Shown: positions 54,893-64,000 of the stretch, one piece after another
Position numbering within the stretch: the stretch's first letter is position 1
Layout of the letters: each line of letters starts with the position of its first letter
Assembly: GCA_036924085.1 (NCBI GenBank)
Contig: JAVGWX010000007.1
Coordinates: 68,272,185 to 68,336,184 of the forward strand
DNA from: Ariolimax columbianus
Taxonomy: Eukaryota > Mollusca > Gastropoda > Stylommatophora > Arionidae
Reading direction: 5' to 3'
Length of the DNA: 64,000 bases
Position numbers and translations under genes: made by a program
Notes under the pieces: generated by a model
Seen by the model: only the letters and a program-made list of their open reading frames with translations
Database searches by the model: none
Told to the model about the DNA's origin: nothing

Positions 54893-57352
54893 TTATTGGA
54901 ATGATTGTGATGCCTTTTTCTGACACAATAACTCCACTCGTTTGTTAATACTCGTTACTCGTGGTCTCACTGCATTCTCGATAGCCTTAAGACTCGATCG
55001 GTGTTTCGTGTTAAGTGCCGTCAATGTTGAAAATACCGATTCGTACAAATATGTGGTAACTAATCGCAGAAGAGCTGTCATCGCTAATTCTGAAAGTTTT
55101 GGAAATTCTGCTTCATAGCCAATTCTCCTTCTTCTTTCTTCTTCTTCGTACGCAGTCAGACAGTAACCATTATTTTTTCGAAAAAAAGCGGCGGTCATCC
55201 TGAGGCTGTCGCCACTGCCATAGAGCTTGTCTTGCAGTTCCACTAGTGATGGCCACATCTGCTCTCTCTGATCCTCGTATGTCGGGCAGTTCTGCAGCAG
55301 ATGTTCAGCGGTCATTTTACCAGTACCGCACGGGCATTCGTCGGTACACCCTATCTTCAATTTGTTGAATATGTGGCACCTCAGTCTATTGTGGCCAGTG
55401 CGAAGTCTGAAGACAACGACCTGCTCTCTTCGGTTCAACTGGTAATAGGCATCGTTTTTGGTGTAACCAGTATGTTCGGTTTCCCATTTGGTCATGTATC
55501 TGGCTTTGATAAGCCGTTTTGACTCTTCGTACGTCATACTAGTATCTGTTTGTGGTAGTCTTGCACCTTCTTTTGCCAGTCTGTCTGCCTCCTCGTTGCC
55601 TTGGATGTTGCAGTGTGATGGGACCCACTGTACCACTACCCTTTTTGGTGCGGACTGCTGGCACAGTTTGCAGAGTGCTGCTTTTAAGTCATTAACCTCA
55701 GTATTTTTCTGGCTTTTTAACGCTGTGACTACGGCGATAGCATCTGTAAGCAGGACTATATGGCTTTCATTTTCACTGTGTGTCACCATTTCTTCCACTG
55801 CCGCCATCAGTGCCTCTGCCTCCGCTCTGAAATTGCTTGTGTACTTACCAGTAGCGAATGACAGTGTTATTTTTCTGCCATTTGGTAGGTTCAGGAATGC
55901 TCCTGCCCCTCCGTTCTGTGTTGTGTTTGTTACAGAACCGTCGGTGTATGCATGGGTCCAGTCCATGCTTGGGTAGCTTTTCGTTATGAAGCTTAGGGTA
56001 GTATATCTCCTTTCTTTTTCAGTCTGGCAGTTTTTGTTTGCAATACCTGGTATATTTTCTACCACCTCTGGAAATATTTCCTGCCTCCAGGTAGGTTTTC
56101 GTACAGTAGTGATGGGTTTTGGTGTTGTTAGTGCGTTTATGGGATCTTCGTGCATCTTTGCTGTGGCTATTTCTGCAAAGTTTCTCCGCTTTAGTTTCCC
56201 ATTTCCCAAATTGTTTAGTCTCTGGTGCATTGGATGTTCGGTCAGTCTTCGGAGTTTCTCTGACTGCAGCTGGGCTCTGCAGTCTCTTCTATCGGTCATG
56301 GATTGCAGTTTTGTGATCTTTTCAAGTTCTACAATTGGCGTTGACTTCATGCCTCCTGTTATAATTCTCTTGGCTTGGTTTTGAAGTTTGTTAACTTTAT
56401 CGAAGTTCGCCTTCGCTGCTGTTGTCCATGCCGCAATGCCATACTCGAGAACTGGTCTCACTCTTCCAGTGTACAGTTTCTTTAGTATGCCTTCGTCTGC
56501 TTCCCAGCTTGTGCCAGCAAGTTTCCTCATGATTGCCATTCTTTCTCTGGCTTTCATTCGGTTTCTCTCAATCTGACTTTTCCATGTCATGCGCTGATCA
56601 AATGTGACTCCCAGATAGGTTGGGTTGTCGTTTGGCTGCAGGAATTTGCCATTTAGACTTAATTTGGTACTTTGGGGTTTTAATGAAAGCGAGAATATTG
56701 TGCATGTGGTTTTCTCCTCGTTTATTTTGACCAGCCATGAGTTCGCCCACTCTTCCAGCGATGTTAGGGCCGTCTGCATCCGATTTCTTGCTATGGTGAG
56801 ATTCTTTTCAGAGGTCCACATAGCCAGATCGTCTGCAAACATTGAGCTATGGACTCTTCTTGGTATATTCTCTGTAATATCGTTTATATATACCAGGAAG
56901 AGTGTGGGTGACAGTACTCCCCCTTGGGGTACTCCCTGCTCGAGTGTCACCTTTTTGCTCATCTGCCCTTGTACTTGGACTCTGGCCGTTCTTTGTTTGA
57001 GGTAGTGGTTGATCCACTTGTACATTTTCCCACAAACATCACTTCTTCTTAGCTTGACTCTAAGTCCATCTTTCCAGACTTTGTCAAATGCCTTTTCCAG
57101 ATCCACCCAAACAGCTACTGTGTGTTTTTGTGCCTGGTAGGCATCTTCTATCTCCTGGGCTATGAGGATGACGTGGTCCTCAGTGGATCTGTGCTGTCTA
57201 AAGCCGGCTTGCTGTGGAATTAGTATTCGTTTTTCTTCCAGATGCCACATCAGTCTGGTGTTTATCATCCGTTCCATCAGCTTGCCGACACAGCTCAGTA
57301 GGCTTATGGGCCTGTATCCATTTGGATCTGTTTTGTCCCATAGCCAATTCAA
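54893..57352 (-). CDS. RT-RNase H open frame fused to a hAT C-terminus
   Basis: 819 codons without a stop; the first codon assumed is TTG and the real N-terminus is missing. RT: YRPISLL (13-19), [10 protein letters not shown] (51-60), VDLEKAFD with Asp (83-90), [10 protein letters not shown] (140-149), FADD catalytic pair (172-175). RNase H: YTDGS Asp 471, Glu 513, Asp 537, His 580 and Asp 590, a complete set. Zinc knuckle C-x3-C-x-C...H...C at 669-689. From residue 744 the frame leaves the retrotransposon and continues as a hAT end: [20 protein letters not shown] (750-769), [14 protein letters not shown], then RPRV...[11 protein letters not shown]. The joint lies in the GAA tail and the target duplication, so the fusion is an accident of insertion. 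No endonuclease domain. It resembles I/Jockey-superfamily LINE ORF2. Expression is unknown. Confidence 0.85.
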   Translation of the reverse strand: MNWLWDKTDPNGYRPISLLSCVGKLMERMINTRLMWHLEEKRILIPQQAGFRQHRSTEDHVILIAQEIEDAYQAQKHTVAVWVDLEKAFDKVWKDGLRVKLRRSDVCGKMYKWINHYLKQRTARVQVQGQMSKKVTLEQGVPQGGVLSPTLFLVYINDITENIPRRVHSSMFADDLAMWTSEKNLTIARNRMQTALTSLEEWANSWLVKINEEKTTCTIFSLSLKPQSTKLSLNGKFLQPNDNPTYLGVTFDQRMTWKSQIERNRMKARERMAIMRKLAGTSWEADEGILKKLYTGRVRPVLEYGIAAWTTAAKANFDKVNKLQNQAKRIITGGMKSTPIVELEKITKLQSMTDRRDCRAQLQSEKLRRLTEHPMHQRLNNLGNGKLKRRNFAEIATAKMHEDPINALTTPKPITTVRKPTWRQEIFPEVVENIPGIANKNCQTEKERRYTTLSFITKSYPSMDWTHAYTDGSVTNTTQNGGAGAFLNLPNGRKITLSFATGKYTSNFRAEAEALMAAVEEMVTHSENESHIVLLTDAIAVVTALKSQKNTEVNDLKAALCKLCQQSAPKRVVVQWVPSHCNIQGNEEADRLAKEGARLPQTDTSMTYEESKRLIKARYMTKWETEHTGYTKNDAYYQLNRREQVVVFRLRTGHNRLRCHIFNKLKIGCTDECPCGTGKMTAEHLLQNCPTYEDQREQMWPSLVELQDKLYGSGDSLRMTAAFFRKNNGYCLTAYEEEERRRRIGYEAEFPKLSELAMTALLRLVTTYLYESVFSTLTALNTKHRSSLKAIENAVRPRVTSINKRVELLCQKKASQSFQ
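55114..55125. repeat. target-site duplication, 3' side of the LINE
   Basis: CATAGCCAATTC (minus strand GAATTGGCTATG), identical to 57339-57350. Confidence 0.88.
55126..57338 (-). mobile_element. 5'-truncated non-LTR retrotransposon, copy 2
   Basis: 2,213 bp between 12-bp duplications. On the minus strand it begins inside the RT finger region and ends with TACGAAGAAGAAGAAAGAAG-type tail. It is the longer of two copies of this family in the window and has an uninterrupted frame. Insertion is within the hAT coding sequence. Confidence 0.88.
57339..57350. repeat. target-site duplication, 5' side of the LINE
   Basis: CATAGCCAATTC, second copy. Confidence 0.88.
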
Positions 57353-57380
57353 ATCAGTTTACCTAATTTGAGAAGCCCTG

Positions 57381-58115
57381 GCCTGGAGATAATGTAACAT
57401 GGGGAAGTAATAATGCTAGCATCAACGTTTGTTGATGACCGAAATTTGCTGTATTCGTTCTAAGTGAATCATTTAAGCCTAGGTTTACAGCTCGTTCCTC
57501 TTAAGGGAACCTGTATCCAATGCCCCAGCAATTTCAGTGGCGGTTTCATATCAAATATTAAACATAAAGTCGTTCCTAATTGCATACACAACCGTGTTCC
57601 TATAGCAGATATAGCCCTATGGGACGAGACGATGAATTGTTCAAGTTTTCCATGTTCCAGATCGCAGCCTTTTTGTATGTGAGGTGAACAGTTCCTTCTA
57701 TGCTGCCTTGCCTTTCACTAACTGTAAGTCAGGAACCCATTTACAGCTAGGTAGACTGGAGCGTGTTCAGACCGGTGATTTAAGCCTGTTCATTTTCTGT
57801 AGTAATCGGTCTGCTTCACACATTAAAACGATGATCCTTCTTAACGCATGCGATGGAGGGGGGAAGGGGGGGGGGAAGGTGCATGTATGCGTTTAAGTGT
57901 GTATGTATACAAGGTAAAGGCAGTTCCATAGCGGGCACTGCTGTCAGGGATGAAGTGACAGCTTGTTTTTTAGATGGGCTGGCCAGTTCCCTTTCTCGTT
58001 GACTTCCCTCACCTAACAATAAGGTACTTATTGTAATGCGCTACAACGGAAATACCATCAAGAGTAAACAATTCAAATGGGACGAGTAACTTCAAACAAC
58101 AGCAGCAACAAGAAC
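57381..58115. other. unassigned, with a minus-strand SINE body
   Basis: 57710-57835 on the minus strand contains CTCCAGTCTACCTAGCTGTA and AATGGGTTCCTGACTTACAG, the body of the family T SINE. A G-rich tract lies at 57855-57876. No gene seen. Confidence 0.5.
57710..57835 (-). mobile_element. SINE family T fragment
   Basis: GTTCAGACCGGTGATT corresponds to the region just after the B box, followed by the GCTGTAAATGGG body. Head and tail are incomplete. Confidence 0.55.
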
Positions 58116-58117
58116 AA

Positions 58118-61100
58118 TGATTCGCTGTATACATTCCAATCATCAAGTAAATGTGCGTGTGTCTATTGTATACATTCCAATCATCAAGTAAATGTGCGTG
58201 TGTCTATTGTATACATTCCAATCATCAAGTAAATGTGCGTGTGTCTATTGTATACATTCCAATCATCAAGTAAATGTGCGTGTGTCTATTGTATACATTC
58301 CAATCATCAAGTAAATGTGCGTGTGTCTATTGTATACATTCCAATCATCAAGTAAATGTGCGTGTGTCTATTGTATACATTCCAATCATCAAGTAAATGT
58401 GCGTGTGTCTATTGTATACATTCCAATCATCAAGTAAATGTGCGTGTGTCTATTGTATACATTCCAATCATCAAGTAAATGTGCGTGTGTCTATTGTATA
58501 CATTCCAATCATCAAGTAAATGTGCGTGTGTCTATTGTATACATTCCAATCATCAAGTAAATGTGCGTGTGTCTATTGTATACATTCCAATCATCAAGTA
58601 AATGTGCGTGTGTCTATTGTATACATTCCAATCATCAAGTAAATGTGCGTGTGTCTATTGTATACATTCCAATCATCAAGTAAATGTGCGTGTGTCTATT
58701 GTATACATTCCAATCATCAAGTAAATGTGCGTGTGTCTATTGTATACATTCCAATCATCAAGTAAATGTGCGTGTGTCTATTGTATACATTCCAATCATC
58801 AAGTAAATGTGCGTGTGTCTATTGTATACATTCCAATCATCAAGTAAATGTGCGTGTGTCTATTGTATACATTCCAATCATCAAGTAAATGTGCGTGTGT
58901 CTATTGTATACATTCCAATCATCAAGTAAATGTGCGTGTGTCTATTGTATACATTCCAATCATCAAGTAAATGTGCGTGTGTCTATTGTATACATTCCAA
59001 TCATCAAGTAAATGTGCGTGTGTCTATTGTATACATTCCAATCATCAAGTAAATGTGCGTGTGTCTATTGTATACATTCCAATCATCAAGTAAATGTGCG
59101 TGTGTCTATTGTATACATTCCAATCATCAAGTAAATGTGCGTGTGTCTATTGTATACATTCCAATCATCAAGTAAATGTGCGTGTGTCTATTGTAGACAT
59201 TGCAATCATCAAGTAAATGTGCGTGTGTCGATTGTATACATTCCAATCATCAAGTAAATGTGCGTGTGTCTATTGTATACATTCCAATCATCAAGTAAAT
59301 GTGCGTGTGTCTATTGTATACATTCCAATCATCAAGTAAATGTGCGTGTGTCTATTGTATACATTCCAATCATCAAGTAAATGTGCGTGTGTCTATTGTA
59401 TACATTCCAATCATCAAGTAAATGTGCGTGTGTCTATTGTATACATTCCAATCATCAAGTAAATGTACGTGTGTCTATTGTATACATTCCAATCATCAAG
59501 TAAATGTGCGTGTGTCTATTGTATACATTCCAATCATCAAGTAAATGTGCGTGTGTCTATTGTATACATTCCAATCATCAAGTAAATACGCGTGTGTCTA
59601 TTGTATACATTCCAATCATCAAGTAAATGTGCGTGTGTCTATTGTATACATTCCAATCATCAAGTAAATGTGCGTGTGTCTATTGTATACATTCCAATCA
59701 TCAAGTAAATGTGCGTGTGTCTATTGTATACATTCCAATCATCAAGTAAATGTGCGTGTGTCTATTGTATACATTCCAATCATCAAGTAAATGTGCGTGT
59801 GTCTATTGTATACATTCCAATCATCAAGTAAATGTGCGTGTGTCTATTGTATACATTCCAATCATCAAGTAAATGTGCGTGTGTCTATAGTGTACATTCC
59901 AATCATCAAGTAAATGTGCGTGTGTCTATTGTATACATTCCAATCATCAAGTAAATGTGCGTGTGTCTATTGTAATACATTCCAATCATCAAGTAAATGT
60001 GCGTGTGTCTATTGTATACATTCCAATCATCAAGTAAATGTGCGTGTGTCTATTGTATACATTCCAATCATCAAGTAAATGTGCGTGTGTCTATTGTATA
60101 CATTCCAATCATCAAGTAAATGTGCGTGTGTCTATTGTATACATTCCAATCATCAAGTAAATACGCGTGTGTCTATTGTATACATTCCAATCATCAAGTA
60201 AATGTGCGTGTGTCTATTGTATACATTCCAATCATCAAGTAAATGTGCGTGTGTCTATTGTATACATTCCAATCATCAAGTAAATGTGCGTGTGTCTATT
60301 GTATACATTCCAATCATCAAGTAAATGTGCGTGTGTCTATTGTATACATTCCAATCATCAAGTAAATGTGCGTGTGTCTATTGTATACATTCCAATCATC
60401 AAGTAAATGTGCGTGTGGGTCTAATTGTATACATTCCAATCATCAAGTAAATGTGCGTGTGTCTATTGTATACATTCCAATCATCAAGTAAATGTGCGTG
60501 TGTCTATTGTATACATTCCAATCATCAAGTAAATGTACGTGTGTCTATTGTATACATTCCAATCATCAAGTAAATGTGCGTGTGTCTATTGTATACATTC
60601 CAATCATCAAGTAAATGTGCGTGTGTCTATTGTATACATTCCAATCATCAAGTAAATACGCGTGTGTCTATTGTATACATTCCAATCATCAAGTAAATGT
60701 GCGTGTGTCTATTGTATACATTCCAATCATCAAGTAAATGTGCGTGTGTCTAATTGTTACATTCCAATCATCAAGTAAATGTGCGTGTGTCTATTGTATA
60801 CATTCCAATCATCAAGTAAATGTGCGTGTGTCTATTGTATACATTCCAATCATCAAGTAAATGTGCGTGTGTCTATTGTATACATTCCAATCATCAAGTA
60901 AATGTGCGTGTGTCTATTGTATACATTCCAATCATCAAGTAAATGTGCGTGTGTCTATTGTATACATTCCAATCATCAAGTAAATGTGCGTGTGTCTATT
61001 GTATACATTCCAATCATCAAGTAAATGTGCGTGTGTCTATTGTATACATTCCAATCATCAAGTAAATGTGCGTGTGTCTATTGTATACATTCCAATCATC

Positions 61101-64000
61101 AAGTAAATGTGCGTGTGTCTATTGTATACATTCCAATCATCAAGTAAATGTGCGTGTGTCCTATTGTATACATTCCAATCATCAAGTAAATGTGCGTGTG
61201 TCTATTGTATACATTCCAATCATCAAGTAAATGTGCGTGTGTCTATTGTATACATTCAATCATCAAGTAAATGTGCGTGTGTCTATTGTATACATTCCAA
61301 TCATCAAGTAAATGTGCGTGTGTCTATTGTATACATTCCAATCATCAAGTAAATGTGCGTGTGTCTATTGTATACATTCCAATCATCAAGTAAATGTGCG
61401 TGTGTCTATTGTATACATTCCAATCATCAAGTAAATGTGCGTGTGTCTATTGTATACATTCCAATCATCAAGTAAATGTGCGTGTGTCTATTGTATACAT
61501 TCCAATCATCAAGTAAATGTGCGTGTGTCTATTGTATACATTCCAATCATCAAGTAAATGTGCGTGTGTCTATTGTATACATTCCAATCATCAAGTAAAT
61601 GTGCGTGTGTCTATTGTATACATTCCAATCATCAAGTAAATGTGCGTGTGTCTATTGTATACATTCCAATCATCAAGTAAATGTGCGTGTGTCTATTGTA
61701 TACATTCCAATCATCAAGTAAATGTGCGTGTGTCTATTGTATACATTCCAATCATCAAGTAAATGTGCGTGTGTCTATTGTATACATTCCAATCATCAAG
61801 TAAATGTGCGTGTGTCTATTGTATACATTCCAATCATCAAGTTAATGTGCGTGTGTCTATTGTATACATTCCAATCATCAGTAAATGTGCGTGTGTCTAT
61901 TGTATACATTCCAATCATCAAGTAAATGTGCGTGTGTCTATTGTATACATTCCAATCATCAAGTAAATGTGCGTGTGTCTATTGTATACATTCCAATCAT
62001 CAAGTAAATGTGCGTGTGTCTATTGTATACATTCCAATCATCAAGTAAAATGTGCGTGTGTCTATTGTATACATTCAATCATCAAGTAAATGTGCGTGTG
62101 TCTATTGTATACATTCCAATCATCAAGTAATGTGCGTGTGTCTATTGTATACATTCCAATCATCAAGTAAATGTGCGTGTGTCTATTGTATACATTCCAA
62201 TCATCAAGTAAATGTGCGTGTGTCTATTGTATACATTCCAATCATCAAGTAAATGTGCGTGTGTCTATTGTATACATTCCAATCATCAAGTAAATGTGCG
62301 TGTGTCTATTGTATACATTCCAATCATCAAGTAAATGTGCGTGTGTCTATTGTATACATTCCAATCATCAAGTAAATGTGCGTGTGTCTATTGTATACAT
62401 TCCAATCATCAAGTAAATGTGCGTGTGTCTATTGTATACATTCCAATCATCAAGTAAATGTGCGTGTGTCTATTGTATACATTCCAATCATCAAGTAAAT
62501 GTGCGTGTGTCTATTGTTACATTCCAATCATCAAGTAAATGTGCGTGTGTCTATTGTATACATTCCAATCATCAAGTAAATGTGCGTGTGTCCTATTGTA
62601 CACATTCCAATCATCAAGTAAATGTGCGTGTGTCTATTGTATACATTCCAATCATCAAGTAAATGTGCGTGTGTCTATTGTATACATTCCAATCATCAAG
62701 CTAAATGTGCGTGTGTCTATTGTATACATTCCAATCATCAAGTAAATGTGCGTGTGTCTATTGTATACATTCCAATCATCAAGTAAATGTGCGTGTGTCT
62801 ATTGTATACATTCCAATCATCAAGTAAATGTGCGTGTGTCTATTGTATACATTCCAATCATCAAGTAAATGTGCGTGTGTCTATTGTATACATTCCAATC
62901 ATCAAGTAAATGTGCGTGTGTCTATTGTATACATTCCAATCATCAAGTAAATGTGCGTGTGTCTATTGTATACATTCCATCATCAAGTAAAATGTGCGTG
63001 TGTCTATTGTATACATTGCAATCATCAAGTAAATGTTGCGTGTTTGTCCTATTGTATACATTCCAATCATCAAGTAAATGTGCGTGTGTCTATTGGTATA
63101 CATTCCAATCATCAAGTAAATGTGCGTGTGTCTATTGTATACATTCCAATCATCAAGTAAATGTGCGTGTGTCTATTGTATACATTCCAATCATCAAGTA
63201 AATGTGCGTGTGTCTATTGTATACATTGCAATCATCAAGTAAATGTGCGCTTTGTACTTCATCAAGTATGTTCCTTCATTACATTGCAATCATCAAGTAA
63301 ATGTGCGTGTGTCTATTGTATACATTCCAATCATCAAGTAAATGTGCGTGTGTCTATTGTATACATTCCAATCATCAAGTAAATGTGCGTGTGTCTATTG
63401 TATACATTCCAATCATTCAAGTAAATGTGCGTGTGTCTATTGTATACATTCCAATCATCAAGTAAATGTGCGTGTGTCTATTGGTATACATTCCAATCAT
63501 CAAGTAAATGTGCGTGTGTCTATTGTATACAATTCCAATCATCAAGTAAATGTGCGTGTGTCTATTCAGTATTACNNNNNNNNNNNNNNNNNNNNNNNNN
63601 NNNNNNNNNNNNNNNNNNNNNNNNNNNNNNNNNNNNNNNNNNNNNNNNNNNNNNNNNNNNNNNNNNNNNNNNNNNGTAAATGTGCGTGTGTCTATTGTAT
63701 ACATTGCAATCATCAAGTAAATGTGCGTGTGTCTATTGTATACATTGCAATCATCAAGTAAATGTGCGTGTGTCTATTGTATACATTCCAATCATCAAGT
63801 AAATGTGCGTGTGTCTATTGTATACATTCCAATCATCAAGTAAATGTGCGTGTGTCTATTGTATACATTCCAATCATCAAGTAAATGTGCGTGTGTCTAT
63901 TGTATACATTCCAATCATCAAGTAAATGTGCGTGTGTCTATTGTATACATTCCAATCATCAAGTAAATGTGCGTGTGTCTATTGTATACATTCCAATCAT
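58118..64000. repeat. 41-bp satellite array, about 140 units, open at the right
   Basis: Unit ATTCCAATCATCAAGTAAAT plus GTGCGTGTGTCTATTGTATAC, period 41. The array is nearly uniform to about 62 kb. Marker variants occur in a repeating pattern: GTACGTG at 59461 and 60531, ATACGCG at 59584 and 60654, both 1070 bp apart (26 units plus four inserted bases). Single-base insertions and deletions become frequent after 62500. Open frames of 65-140 codons follow from 3 x 41 bp. Confidence 0.97.
63576..63675. other. assembly gap, 100 N
   Basis: Exactly 100 Ns inside the 41-bp array, the usual placeholder for an unknown gap size. The true array length is therefore unknown. Confidence 0.98.

Noticed and set aside
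58118..64000. CRISPR-like regular repeats
   Set aside because: Units are contiguous without spacers, the DNA is eukaryotic, and no cas-like gene is present. It is a satellite.

Overview
The window is animal nuclear DNA made almost entirely of transposable-element remains and tandem repeats. I find no intact host gene, no functional tRNA or rRNA gene and no CRISPR. The evidence for an animal genome is the coexistence of several non-LTR retrotransposon types, a Penelope-like fragment, ZBED5-like and GTF2IRD2-like hAT transposase remnants, tRNA-headed SINEs, abundant microsatellites and scaffold Ns. The combination fits a lophotrochozoan, probably a mollusc (a gastropod is my best guess). That assignment is inference, because no host gene supports it.

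Layout. 0.4-1.75 kb holds a 5'-truncated non-LTR copy (RNase H end) with a 14-bp target-site duplication. 1.9-14 kb is mostly minisatellites (47, 22/44, ~28, 37, 61 and ~42 bp units) mixed with short interspersed elements that I call S1, S2 and S3 after recurring sequences in the window, plus tRNA-headed SINEs. 14.7-21.8 kb is a graveyard of retrotransposon 3' ends (at least four kinds of non-LTR RT C-terminus and one Penelope-like RT), with a 1.17-kb element bounded by 146-bp inverted repeats at 15.9-17.0 kb. 22.6-26.1 kb holds 30-bp and 34-bp arrays. 28-36 kb holds RNase H relics and a recognisable but broken ZBED5-like hAT transposase (33.6-35.6 kb) split by an S2 element. 37.9-47.8 kb is a recent rearrangement: a 1,703-bp block occurs twice at about 99.8% identity, and the second copy is embedded in a 36/42-bp (GTT)n-containing minisatellite. 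49.8-52.7 kb holds an RT relic and a GTF2IRD2-like hAT relic. 53.8-57.4 kb is a nested structure: a hAT element with terminal inverted repeats contains two non-LTR insertions, one of which forms an 819-codon open frame fused to the hAT C-terminus. 58.1-64 kb is a 41-bp satellite of about 140 units that runs off the end and contains a 100-N gap.

Three themes connect the pieces. (1) Several minisatellites are tandem expansions of the ends of short interspersed elements still present beside them (S1, S2 at both ends, S3, and a tRNA-SINE tail). (2) The two copies of the RNase H non-LTR element end in a GAA-rich tail, and their target duplications both begin GAATTGG. (3) S1 and that non-LTR element share a GAA-type 3' tail, so a parasite/partner relation is possible. 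The long open reading frames inside arrays arise because the unit lengths are multiples of three, and they should not be read as genes.
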